Below are positions 7,169-15,317 of a DNA stretch of 44,613 bases, in pieces; the first letter of the stretch is position 1; each line of letters starts with the position of its first letter. The notes under the pieces are model-generated. The model did no database searches and was not told the DNA's origin. It was given only the letters and a program-made list of their open reading frames with translations. Where the stretch lies: the NCBI GenBank assembly GCA_020721965.1, contig DYLS01000001.1, positions 1 to 44,613 of the forward strand, given 5' to 3'. The position numbers and the translations under genes are program-made. This DNA comes from Blastopirellula marina. GTDB lineage: Bacteria; Planctomycetota; Planctomycetia; Pirellulales; Thermoguttaceae.

Positions 7169-8314
7169 ATGATTGTCGAATGCATCGATGCCTATTTGAT
7201 CGAGCTTCCTTTCCGCGAGCCGTTCTTGCCGGAGACGGTTCCCTACTCGGAAGGGTGGATTCCGTGGAGTTCGTTGAAGACCGTGGTCGTTCGCATCTGC
7301 ACACGCGGCGGTGTCGGTTGGGGGGAAGCCTCGCCGGGAAACGGTCCTTTGCTTGGTCCCGAATGGTGCGGCGCGACGTTCGCGTGCATTCGTGATTGGA
7401 TGGCCCCACGTCTGGTCGGGCGAGATATCGCGGATGCGGCTCAGTTGCAAGGGCTTTTAGCGGCCATCAAAGGGCATCGCTACGCTCGGGCTGCCTTAGA
7501 TATGGCCTGGTGGGATCTGCAATCGCGAACCAAAAAACAGCCGCTCCACCAGTTGCTGCAAGCCAAAACTACCCGCATCCCATTGGGGGGTTGGTTGGAT
7601 CGCATGGCATCCCAGGAAGACTTCCTAGCAGAGATCGCAGCGGCCTTTCAGGCAGGCTATTCTCGTGTGGGGCTAAAGTTGCGTCCCGGCTGGGATTTGG
7701 CCATGCTGAACGCCGTACGGCAAGAGTATCCCACTGAGAACATCATCGCAGATCTGGAAGGGGCGTTGGGATTGCACCACATGGATACCCTTTATCGTCT
7801 GGATGATTTTGGCTTGCGGCTGGTGGAACAACCGCTGCCGCCAGAGGATCTTGTCGGCCACGCCATGGTGCAAGAAACACTGCGGACCCCCATTTGTCTG
7901 GACGAGTCTATCACCACGCCGGAACTCGCCGATATGGCTTTGGAACTGCGGAGTGGAAAATACGTCAACATCAACGTGGGGCGGGTAGGTGGATTTACCC
8001 CCGCCATTGCCATCTATGATGCTTGCCACGCGGCTTGTACCCCCAATTACTTGGGATTGAATCTTCAAAGCAGCATTGGTACCCGCGCATCGCTTGCCCT
8101 GGCGGGGCGGGCCAATTTTTCTTATCCCGCCGACTTCTGGGACCTGTCACGCATTCTTACAGCCGACTTGACAGAACCCGTACCGCTCGAAAAGGAGGGG
8201 CAAAGCGGCGTGCTGCACGCCTGTTTGACGGATGCCGTCGGTTTGGGGGCCGAACCCAAGCCCGATGATTGGAAGGGCCTGATTTGCGATGCGGCACACG
8301 TCCAACGACAGTGA
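7169..8314 (+). CDS. MenC-like o-succinylbenzoate synthase/enolase-superfamily protein
   Basis: This is a muconate-lactonizing subgroup enolase-superfamily protein closest to o-succinylbenzoate synthase/N-acylamino acid racemase (menaquinone pathway). Numbered from the upstream ATG at 7106, I see YSRVGLKLRPGWD (185-197, Lys191), the three metal ligands Asp216, Glu241 and Asp266 (LDES), and the NINVGRVGG motif at 288-296. The second catalytic Lys, normally in an NIKxGRVGG motif, is Asn290. The first Lys of the KxK pair is Gly189. The domain proper begins at MIVECIDAYLIELPF (7169), so I start there; 7106 would add a 21-residue Pro/Ser-rich leader. Neither start has a strong ribosome-binding site. 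No other men genes are visible. Fold is secure; OSBS activity is doubtful. Confidence 0.8.
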   Translation: MIVECIDAYLIELPFREPFLPETVPYSEGWIPWSSLKTVVVRICTRGGVGWGEASPGNGPLLGPEWCGATFACIRDWMAPRLVGRDIADAAQLQGLLAAIKGHRYARAALDMAWWDLQSRTKKQPLHQLLQAKTTRIPLGGWLDRMASQEDFLAEIAAAFQAGYSRVGLKLRPGWDLAMLNAVRQEYPTENIIADLEGALGLHHMDTLYRLDDFGLRLVEQPLPPEDLVGHAMVQETLRTPICLDESITTPELADMALELRSGKYVNINVGRVGGFTPAIAIYDACHAACTPNYLGLNLQSSIGTRASLALAGRANFSYPADFWDLSRILTADLTEPVPLEKEGQSGVLHACLTDAVGLGAEPKPDDWKGLICDAAHVQRQ

Positions 8315-8443
8315 CGCCGCCACGACCGGATGACGCCAAGGAGGGTAACAGAGGGAGTTTGCCCCGCGATCCGCTAACTCCTATAACAAGCGATAAGCGG
8401 GAACAGGAATACGTGTTCTGACGGAAAGGAAAGGATCGAACTC

Positions 8444-8752
8444 ATGGTCCATGTCGTCGCCGAGATTACGGCAAAGGCCGGCTACCGGGACAAGGTGTTG
8501 GAGTTGTTTCGCGCCGCGGCAGAAAAGGTGCGGCAGGAACCAGGGTGCATCGAATACTTTGCCACCGTGGACACGGATTCCGGTTTGCCGGTCCAGCCTC
8601 CTGTTCGCCCCAACGTCATCACCGTGCTTGAGAAATGGGAATCCTTGGAGGCCCTCCAGTCGCACGCCTCCGGCGACGCGCTACACGAGTTTCTCGAACA
8701 GGCTGGGCCGATCATGGAAGGATTGACAGCACGAGTCATGGAGCCTGCGTGA
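8444..8752 (+). CDS. ABM-domain (YgiN-type) putative quinol monooxygenase
   Basis: This 102-residue protein matches the antibiotic-biosynthesis-monooxygenase fold, a dimeric ferredoxin-like barrel found in YgiN and in heme-degrading or quinol-oxidising enzymes. Typical segments are VAEITAKAGYRDKVLELF at the start, EPGCIEYFATVD in the middle, and EKWESLEALQSHASGD followed by the final helix. Length fits single-domain members. GGAAAGGAAAGG precedes the ATG by about 10 bases. It follows the MenC-like gene by 129 bp on the same strand, and a link to quinone chemistry is possible but only inferred. The substrate cannot be read from the sequence. Confidence 0.85.
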   Translation: MVHVVAEITAKAGYRDKVLELFRAAAEKVRQEPGCIEYFATVDTDSGLPVQPPVRPNVITVLEKWESLEALQSHASGDALHEFLEQAGPIMEGLTARVMEPA

Positions 8753-8909
8753 GACGCATTGGCTGCTCGGATCGCTCCCCCTTGCACAACCACCGGGGGG
8801 CGCTGGAAATATGTACCCGCGTTACCTCCCGCTCATTAGCGAGCGATCCCTAAAACCTTCCGCGATGTGCGCCGTGGCTTTGTAAATGATCTGGCGGTAG
8901 GTTTTTCAG

Positions 8910-9006
8910 TACTACAGCGCAAAGTCGACCTGATGACACGATGTGCCCAGCACATCTGGGGTGTGCTATGTGCCATCAGTACAAGCTGTTGAGCCAAAGA
9001 AACAAC
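8910..9006 (-). repeat. Dispersed 97-bp repeat, family 3 copy 1
   Basis: Read on the minus strand, this aligns without gaps to 25595-25691 and closely to 37853-37949. Shared words are TTTGGCTCAACA, GATGG.ACATA, TGCTGG.CA.ATC and GACTTTG. An internal imperfect hairpin pairs TGATG with CATCA and GCACA with TGTGC. It starts about 33 bp past the sufS stop, so it could be transcribed as part of the sufS 3' end. The rest of the 8753-9039 gap holds nothing I can support. Confidence 0.7.
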
Positions 9007-9039
9007 CCAGCCGTAACACTCGGCGTGAACTGCCAACAA

Positions 9040-10302
9040 CTACTTGCGGTGAGCCAACCGCCTGGCTCGCAAGATCGCGTCGATAAGGTGATCGATGTCC
9101 TCGGAGGTATTGTACAGGTAGAAACTTGCCCGTGCGCTCGTTGGGACACCGTATCGCCGATGCAGCGGCATGGCGCAATGATGCCCGGCTCGCACGGCAA
9201 CGCCGTAGCGGTCCAGGAGATGAGCCAAATCCTGGGCGTGCAAATCGTTGAGGACAAAGCTAACGATTCCCCCCCTCAGGGAAGGCTCGGTGCCAAGGAT
9301 GCGCACGCCTTCGATCTCCGCCAACGCAACGTACAGTTTCTGCGTAAGCCGTCGTTCGTGCGACTCGATGCGGCTCAGCCCCACGCTTGTCAGATAGTCG
9401 ATAGCCGCCCCCAATCCGATCGCGCCGACAATGGGGGGCGTTCCAGCCTCGAACCGTGCGGGGAGGTCGCCGGGAACGAACCCGTCCAGCGTCACTTCGT
9501 GGATCATGCTTCCTCCACCAAGGAAAGGCGGCATTGCTTCGAGGATTTCCCGTTTGCCGTACAACACTCCCACCCCCGTCGGCCCCAGCATCTTGTGACC
9601 ACTGAAAACGAGGAAGTCCGCATCGAGTCGCTGGACGTCCGTGCGGTGATGGGGCACGCTTTGAGCGCCATCGACCAGGACCTTCGCTCCGACGGCATGG
9701 GCGGCCGGAATCAGATCCTGAACCGGGTTGATCGTTCCCAGGACGTTCGATACCGCTGTCACGGCCAGGATCTTGGTCTTTTCCGTTAGCATGTGCGGCA
9801 AGGCACTTAGGTCCAGACGCCCATCGTCGGTGAGGGGCAAGTGCCGGACCACGGCCCCCGTCCTCTCGGCCAACTGATACCACGGCACCATGTTGGAGTG
9901 GTGCTCCATTTCGGTCAGCAGAATCTCATCTCCTGGTCGGAGATTGGCGTCGCCCCAGGCTCGGGCAACCAAATTGATTCCCGCCGTGGCGCCCGCCGTA
10001 AAAACAATTTCCTCCCGTTCCGCAGCGTTAAGAAACTCTCGTACGCGATCCCGAGCGCCCTCGTACAATTCCGTCGTTTCATCGGCCAGGGTGTGAATAC
10101 CCCGGTGCACATTGGAGTAGTGGTGCTCATAAATATCCACGATCGCGGCGATGACTTGCCGCGGACGCTGAGTGGTGGCGGCATTGTCCAGATAAACAAG
10201 GGGAATGCCATCGCGCAGGACTTTCCGCAGGATGGGGAAGTCTGGCCGGAACAGGGATGGATCTAATTCTTCATCACAAGACTTTGTCTTTATGGTTTCC
10301 AT
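9040..10302 (-). CDS. sufS: SufS-type cysteine desulfurase
   Basis: This is a PLP-dependent enzyme that takes sulfur from cysteine (or Se from selenocysteine) for Fe-S cluster assembly. The class V aminotransferase layout is clear: YLDNAATTQRP (38-47), MEHHSNMVPW (132-141), DGAQSVPH (211-218) and SGHKMLGPTGVG (234-245) with PLP Lys237. The catalytic Cys376 lies in RAGHHCAMPLH (371-381), the short-loop arrangement of SufS/CsdA type. Length of 420 fits. The ATG at 10302 lacks a clear Shine-Dalgarno, but no better start exists. No sufB, sufC, sufD or sufU gene is next to it, so partners must be elsewhere. The gene downstream is convergent, with a dispersed repeat in between. Confidence 0.93.
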   Translation of the reverse strand: METIKTKSCDEELDPSLFRPDFPILRKVLRDGIPLVYLDNAATTQRPRQVIAAIVDIYEHHYSNVHRGIHTLADETTELYEGARDRVREFLNAAEREEIVFTAGATAGINLVARAWGDANLRPGDEILLTEMEHHSNMVPWYQLAERTGAVVRHLPLTDDGRLDLSALPHMLTEKTKILAVTAVSNVLGTINPVQDLIPAAHAVGAKVLVDGAQSVPHHRTDVQRLDADFLVFSGHKMLGPTGVGVLYGKREILEAMPPFLGGGSMIHEVTLDGFVPGDLPARFEAGTPPIVGAIGLGAAIDYLTSVGLSRIESHERRLTQKLYVALAEIEGVRILGTEPSLRGGIVSFVLNDLHAQDLAHLLDRYGVAVRAGHHCAMPLHRRYGVPTSARASFYLYNTSEDIDHLIDAILRARRLAHRK

Positions 10303-10735
10303 GGCTATGTCAGTGTTTCAGTGTTGATGCCTGTCGTATGCTAAACCGAATTTGGATGGCAACCGCTCATGCCGCCGAGGTCCACTCTAAAACCTCCCCA
10401 TATTCCGCCTAGACTGCCCACATCTCCGCGTAACCAGCCATTTCCATCGCCGGCAGCGTTCCCTGGAGTCTTACGACCCCAAGCTGCCGATCCCCTGAAC
10501 GAACGTCATCCGCGTCGCCGACCTCCTTCTGAAGATACCGTTCCGCAACCGTAGGTTCGCCGTCGAGGCGAATGCTGGCAGGCGGCGATGATAAAACGGC
10601 CCAGGCCCTGCGGCTCAACTCCCCAATTCTATCATGGAGCCGCCCGTCCGGCGTTGGAATCGGTGACCGCAGTCCCGAAATGGAAGCCTGAACCTGGCTG
10701 CACACGAGGGGAAAATCGCCGTAAGTTCTCGCCTA
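10303..10735. other. Intergenic region between sixA and sufS
   Basis: This 433-bp gap should contain the sufS promoter. A 98-codon minus-strand frame (10409-10705) starts with GTG, has no ribosome-binding site and matches no family I recognise. A plus-strand 61-codon frame is proline/arginine-rich and looks spurious. I see no terminator or repeat here. Confidence 0.4.
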
Positions 10736-11227
10736 TTAACATTTGAGGAAAGCCGGTTTCACGAGGCGCACCAAGATGCCTCGCCCTGGCCCGACACTTT
10801 GCTCGAACATTATCGACGTTAGCCCGCCTTTGGGGCAATCCAGGTTGCCGCCCCCGATGAACCAGGTGGCCATTTGGGCGACTTGCGGCGCATGCCCTAC
10901 GATGGCCACCTCCTGTCCAGCGTCTGGCCATGACTGAAGCCAGCGTAAGACCTCCTCCAAATCGCCCTCTGGGCGCAAAGCATTCAGGACATCGATCGTC
11001 CGCGGGCAATGGAGCACATCCCCCAATATCTCCGCGGTTTGCATACATCGACGAAGTGGGCTGGTCGCAATGCCGTCACATCGGACTGCCCGCGCCGCGA
11101 GTTTTTGGGCAAACTTCCTGAATCGCGTTTTGCCCTCTGGCGTAAGCGGTCGCAAGCTGTCATCCGGCCAGCGATCGGGGTCGGCTTGTTCAGCCCAGGC
11201 ATGCCGGAAAATGTGTACTGTAAGCAT
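10736..11227 (-). CDS. sixA: SixA-like histidine phosphatase
   Basis: This is a 163-residue histidine-phosphatase (phosphoglycerate-mutase-like) protein of SixA type. The RHG-type motif is RHA at 8-10 (phospho-acceptor His9), the Arg pair is at 59-60 (SPLRRCMQT), and the second His is His112 (VGHAPQ). E. coli SixA removes phosphate from the HPt domain of ArcB. I place the start at 11227, where GAAGAGG lies about 8 bp upstream and the beta-strand MLTVHIFRHA follows. A start at 11317 would overlap the response-regulator gene. It lies 76 bp downstream of the response regulator in the same direction, so it may tune that two-component system. The kinase has no visible HPt domain, so the target is unclear. 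Confidence 0.82.
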   Translation of the reverse strand: MLTVHIFRHAWAEQADPDRWPDDSLRPLTPEGKTRFRKFAQKLAARAVRCDGIATSPLRRCMQTAEILGDVLHCPRTIDVLNALRPEGDLEEVLRWLQSWPDAGQEVAIVGHAPQVAQMATWFIGGGNLDCPKGGLTSIMFEQSVGPGRGILVRLVKPAFLKC

Positions 11228-11303
11228 GGTTTTGGCCTCTTCTACGGATACCTCTCTTGATTTCCGTTCAGTTGAACCAGTGTCCAAGTCCTTTCTGATG
11301 CGG

Positions 11304-12737
11304 TCAATTCTGAGCATTGGGCTGAGTGCGTTCCGTGCAATTGTATTGCTGCATCTTCCTTCGCAACGTGACGCGGTGCATGCCCAGGACCTTCGCAGCC
11401 GTCAAGTATCGGCCACGAGAATGCTGCAACACCGTTTTCAGGAGGGGAGGCTCAACCACCTCGAGAAATCGCTTGTACAAATTCCCGTCGGTGACATCCA
11501 CTGTCAAATTCGCCTCGGCCCAGCATCGGATAAGCTCGTGCAGAGTCATGAGGGGAGTCGGTGCATCGGCAGGGCTTGCGGGGAGCGGTGGGGGCAGCAT
11601 CTCGCGTCTCAGGGGACCGCCCCGGGCCAGAATCATAGCGTATTCCAACGCGCTGCGTAGCTCGCGCACGTTGCCCCGCCAGGGTCGCGCTCGCAATTCC
11701 TTCAAAAAAGCTCCGTTCCAAGTCGGGGGATCAAGGTTCATCCGCTGCGACAACTGCCGAACGAAGAAATGCACGAGCGGTTCCAAGTCGTCCTGCCGCT
11801 GCCGCAGGGGAGGGATGCGAATTTCGAATGTCACCAATCGGAAGTAAAGATCGTGTCGAAATTTGTCCTCCGCAACGAGTCGGGCAAGGTCTTGGTGCGA
11901 TGCAGAGATCAGACGAAAATCGGACTTCACAGCCCGCGTGCCACCGACAGGGAGGAACTCCCGATACTCCAACGCCCGCAGCAATTTCGCTTGCAGAATG
12001 AGGGGGATATCGGCTACCTCGTCAATGAAGAGGGTCCCGCCGTCCGCCCGCTCCAGAAGGCCAGGTCGGCTTTCTTCCGCACCCGTGAATGCCCCGCGCA
12101 CGTGGCCAAACAGTTCGCTCTCGGCCAAGCTGGGGCTGAGAGAAGCCAGGTGGGCGACGATGAATGGGCCGTTTCGTCGCCGGCTGAACCGATGGATGGC
12201 TCGGGCCACCAATTCCTTGCCTGTGCCGCTCTCGCCTTGGAGCAACACCGCGGCGTCGGTTGGCGAGACCATGGCGATTTGCTTGAATACCGCTTGCATC
12301 GCTGGTGATGTGCCCACGATGGGATATTCGTCATCCAGCCGATCCGACGTGGTCGCAACGATATCCGCATTTCGCACTTCAGGCTGTAGCGCCCTCTCGA
12401 TCACCTGCCGCACGGCGGCCAGGTCAAACGGCTTGACGAGATATTCGAAAGCCCCCTGGCGCATCGCCGCAACGGCAATCTCGAGATCCCCATAGGCTGT
12501 CATGATGACAATGGGAATCTGGGCATGACGCGATCGAATCTCTCGCATGATCTGAAGGCCGTCTCGTCCCGGCAAACGCACATCCAACAAAATCAGATCG
12601 GGGACATTCGAGGCGACGGCTTTCACGGCCGCATCGCCATCGGATGCCACGTCGGCGGAATGGCCTAGACGGTCTGCAAGCCGCCGCAGCCCCCAGCAGA
12701 TGTCAGGTTCATCGTCAACAATCAAAATCCGTGCCAT
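11304..12737 (-). CDS. NtrC-family sigma-54-dependent response regulator
   Basis: The protein has the full three-domain NtrC layout in 477 residues. The receiver domain (1-120) has acidic residues Asp8-Asp9, the phospho-acceptor Asp52 and Lys102. The AAA+ domain (about 135-370) has Walker A GESGTGKE (168-175), GAFTGA (215-220), which contacts sigma-54, and Walker B TLFIDE (235-240). The C-terminal Fis-type helix-turn-helix ends in AAKVLGMHRVTLRRKMQ. It therefore activates sigma-54 promoters when phosphorylated. Its cognate kinase is encoded just upstream with a 5-bp gap, and sixA lies downstream. Its targets are not visible; I found no clear -24/-12 promoter in the window. Confidence 0.95.
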   Translation of the reverse strand: MARILIVDDEPDICWGLRRLADRLGHSADVASDGDAAVKAVASNVPDLILLDVRLPGRDGLQIMREIRSRHAQIPIVIMTAYGDLEIAVAAMRQGAFEYLVKPFDLAAVRQVIERALQPEVRNADIVATTSDRLDDEYPIVGTSPAMQAVFKQIAMVSPTDAAVLLQGESGTGKELVARAIHRFSRRRNGPFIVAHLASLSPSLAESELFGHVRGAFTGAEESRPGLLERADGGTLFIDEVADIPLILQAKLLRALEYREFLPVGGTRAVKSDFRLISASHQDLARLVAEDKFRHDLYFRLVTFEIRIPPLRQRQDDLEPLVHFFVRQLSQRMNLDPPTWNGAFLKELRARPWRGNVRELRSALEYAMILARGGPLRREMLPPPLPASPADAPTPLMTLHELIRCWAEANLTVDVTDGNLYKRFLEVVEPPLLKTVLQHSRGRYLTAAKVLGMHRVTLRRKMQQYNCTERTQPNAQN

Positions 12738-12742
12738 CCCCG

Positions 12743-14203
12743 TTAGCTCCTGTCACAGCCTGTAGCACGCTGGAGCGGAAACCGGAACGTGAAGACGGTC
12801 TCACTTTGGCGTCTCTCCCACGACAGATTGCCACCCAGTTGAGCTGCAAGGCGGGCTGCGACGAGCAGACCCAATCCACAGCCATCGACCTTGGTAGTCA
12901 CGGGCGAGTGGAAGAGTTTGTCCCAGATGTGTTCTGGTACTCCGACGCCACTGTCGATTACTTCCAAACGGCCCCAATCGGAACTCTCCCCAACCGTCAA
13001 ATGGACGGTCACCTTTTTCCTGCCGGGGGCGTCTCTGGCGGCTTGAAGCGCGTTATGGATCAGGTTCGCAACGATCTGGCGGAGGGATCTATCACTGGCG
13101 GAAAGAAATGCCGGCTGATCGGGCAACATCAGCTCGAGCGCTACTCCGGCGTGGCGGAATCCCGGTTCGCTGAGTTCCACAGTTTCCTTGACTACGCTGG
13201 CCAGGTCCGCCCGTTCGCATAGCGAGGGCGGTGACGCGTCGAGGCACAGGAACTGCCGCAGAAGGCCATCCATCAAGTCGATCTGCCGCCGCACTACGGA
13301 CAATTCTTCGGGACTCGATTCCGAGGAGCATGACGACATGTGCAGTTCCAAAGCCATTTTGGCGGCCGTGGCATAGTTCCGCAATTGATGAGCCAAGGCA
13401 GAGGCCACTTGCTGGATAGAACGTCTCCTTTCTTCCTCACGAAGCGCGTTCTCGTAACTGCGGCGCTCGCGCAGCATGTCATTTACAGCGACAGCCAAGT
13501 CTCGGAGCTCGTCGTTGCGATTTGGCAAGTCCACAGAAAAGGCGGGGTCTCGGGCTGCGGCCACGGTCTGGACCGCTAAGGCTTGGAGCGGGCGGCTGAT
13601 GCGTCGCGATAACCAGGCGGCTGTGATCACCGAGAGCAAGGTAGCGCCAACAGCGGCCACCGCAGCCGGCCCGAGAGCTTGGAGAAACTCTTGCCACCAG
13701 GAGACCTCAGGCATGAGGATGATCAATTGTACGGCCCGATCACTTCCAAAATTCGCGGACCCCTTCAAAGGAACCGCTTGATAACGGTATTCCTTGCCCT
13801 TCAATTCCGTTGTCGATTCCATTCCAGATTTGGGAACAGTTCCGCCAGATTTTCGGATCGCCTGCAATAGGGTCTTGTACTCCAGGGTGGGGACGGGGCA
13901 CGTCGAATCAAGGACCTTGCCTTCGCGGTTGACAGCCAAAAATTCCGCACCTGTCAGTTCTTGCATCTGGATAAGCACTGGGTGAGAAAATGGGAAAGAT
14001 GTGGTTGCCAAAGTCCTCACCATTCGGTCCAAGGCGGTGGCACGCTGCCGACGCCCACGCTCGGCCCAGGCAAATGTCATGCAGAGAGATGCCGTAAAAG
14101 AGGCAACGAAACCGACCAGGGTAAAAGCCAACAAAAAACGAATGTGGAGCGAATAGCGAGGATGGTCTGAATCCGATGCCGATGGATGCATGGCACCACT
14201 CAA
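12743..14203 (-). CDS. Membrane sensor histidine kinase
   Basis: This is a transmembrane kinase, cognate to the downstream sigma-54 regulator. It has TM1 at about 21-45, an extracytoplasmic sensor region (about 46-170), TM2 at about 176-198, a HAMP domain (about 199-252), and a HisKA-type H-box ASALAHQLRN with phospho-acceptor His272. The ATPase domain has the N-box NLIHNA (380-385), G1 DSGVG (417-421) and G2 GCGLGLL (441-447). The H-box has Tyr278 where a Pro usually follows the HxxRN. Both ATG codons (residues 1 and 5) are possible starts. The signal sensed cannot be deduced. It is the first gene of the kinase-regulator-SixA cluster. Confidence 0.93.
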   Translation of the reverse strand: MSGAMHPSASDSDHPRYSLHIRFLLAFTLVGFVASFTASLCMTFAWAERGRRQRATALDRMVRTLATTSFPFSHPVLIQMQELTGAEFLAVNREGKVLDSTCPVPTLEYKTLLQAIRKSGGTVPKSGMESTTELKGKEYRYQAVPLKGSANFGSDRAVQLIILMPEVSWWQEFLQALGPAAVAAVGATLLSVITAAWLSRRISRPLQALAVQTVAAARDPAFSVDLPNRNDELRDLAVAVNDMLRERRSYENALREEERRRSIQQVASALAHQLRNYATAAKMALELHMSSCSSESSPEELSVVRRQIDLMDGLLRQFLCLDASPPSLCERADLASVVKETVELSEPGFRHAGVALELMLPDQPAFLSASDRSLRQIVANLIHNALQAARDAPGRKKVTVHLTVGESSDWGRLEVIDSGVGVPEHIWDKLFHSPVTTKVDGCGLGLLVAARLAAQLGGNLSWERRQSETVFTFRFPLQRATGCDRS

Positions 14204-14618
14204 AGATGATTTCCAGAAGTCTTGTCGTTTCTGCAGCGCCGATCACACTGTGTTCCGGACGAATCCTTTCCCCAAAATGACCGCAGGGGGGATCGCCCTC
14301 GCCACAACCAATCCGATGTTACACGTTTCGCCATTCTTGTCAATTGGCGCGACATTATGAACTGGCTCGATCCGTCGCTGGCTCGAATGGATAGCAGCCT
14401 GCCAGGGTCTGCCGTCAATTGTTGGCGACAGTATTGAATGCAAATTGGTCCGGGGTTACACTTGCCACGAGGCATTTCTAGGTCCGACTGCGTCCGGATG
14501 GGTGAGGGTGGAGTGCTTTTTTTGCGAGGTACCTCGCCTGAGCGCGAGTGGACGCCCGCCGCTTCACCCTTTGAAGTACGGATTTGTTGGACAGGATGTA
14601 TACGGGATGTATTAGTTA
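14204..14618. other. Intergenic region upstream of the kinase operon
   Basis: No believable gene lies here. A 153-codon minus-strand frame overlaps the kinase start and has no family features. Kinase-operon promoter elements should lie near 14204-14300, but none is clear. The right end adjoins the family 1 element at 14619. Confidence 0.4.
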
Positions 14619-14779
14619 ACTGGACTTTTGCAAACGAACTGCCCCATCTGAGAAAGGGCACAAAATCGGATCGTTGGATAATTTAGGAAACGTAGAAAAG
14701 TTGTTTTCACTAAAAACTGCCTTCTCCCTACAACTTTTTGGGGGGGTGAAGCTTGTGACCCCGAATTGCAATAGTCCGG
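14619..14779 (+). mobile_element. MITE-like element, family 1 copy 2
   Basis: ACTGGACTTTTGCAAAC opens the element, and TTGCAATAGTCCGG closes it as an imperfect inverted copy. Between them lie TTGGATAATTTAGGAAACG and a GTTTTC block followed by AACTGCCTTCTCCCT, matching the interiors of the copies at 1606 and 40611. It ends about 110 bp before the start at 14889, so it could carry or disturb that gene's promoter. No flanking direct repeat is clear. Confidence 0.65.
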
Positions 14780-14888
14780 GCGTAAGATGGCGCGTTCTTG
14801 CGAGGTTTTTTGTTGAACTTGCGCGAGGCCTGTTTACAATGAAAGAAGGAGACCTCGCCGTCCCAATCGAGTCACACGGAGGTGACCA

Positions 14889-15251
14889 GTGAAGTTACTG
14901 AAATTGCCGTTGATTTCCGCGGCCATTTGTGTGGCGGCGTTGACATTGGGCGCGGTTTGGGGAGCGAACGCTTATCAACCGACTCCATCGGCGGGTGGAT
15001 TCCACGGTCAAGTTCCGCCTGAGCGTGCCGTCTCGGGAATGATCGCTCTGGCGGCGGAAACGGACAAATACCAGCAAATTGTAGTGCTGGATCCTGGAGT
15101 TGGGGCACTTGCTGTTTACCACATCGATCTACTTTCCGGCCGCATCAGCTTGAAGAGCGTCCGGAATATTCAGTTCGATTTGGGGATGTTGGAGTACAAC
15201 GTAGATCGGCCGTCACCTGGAGAACTGGAATCGCTTTTGAAGTCGCCTTGA
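14889..15251 (+). CDS. Small exported protein of unknown function
   Basis: This 120-residue protein has a clear N-terminal signal peptide (MKLLKLPLISAAICVAALTLG). The mature part reads like a folded domain with the core IVVLDPGVGALAVYHIDLLSG followed by RISLKSVRNIQFDL. I cannot name the family. The GTG start at 14889 is preceded by GGAGGTGA with tight spacing, a near-ideal ribosome-binding site. The next gene starts 66 bp later on the same strand, so the two probably form an operon. Similar short proteins beside a HTH/membrane protein are, as far as I recall, common in planctomycetes. Confidence 0.8.
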   Translation: MKLLKLPLISAAICVAALTLGAVWGANAYQPTPSAGGFHGQVPPERAVSGMIALAAETDKYQQIVVLDPGVGALAVYHIDLLSGRISLKSVRNIQFDLGMLEYNVDRPSPGELESLLKSP

Positions 15252-15317
15252 CCCTTTCCGGCGGAGGTATCCCGAAGCCGGGGTTGGTGTGGCGACACGG
15301 TTCGGGAGAAGTCGGGA

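Noticed and set aside
8941-9789. 282-codon plus-strand frame opposite sufS
   Set aside because: It is the antisense shadow of the sufS coding frame, with no family features and no ribosome-binding site.
10409-10705. 98-codon minus-strand frame between sixA and sufS
   Set aside because: GTG start without a ribosome-binding site and no recognisable domain; kept only as part of the intergenic note.
14200-14661. 153-codon minus-strand frame upstream of the kinase
   Set aside because: It overlaps the kinase start and the mobile element end, with no family similarity.
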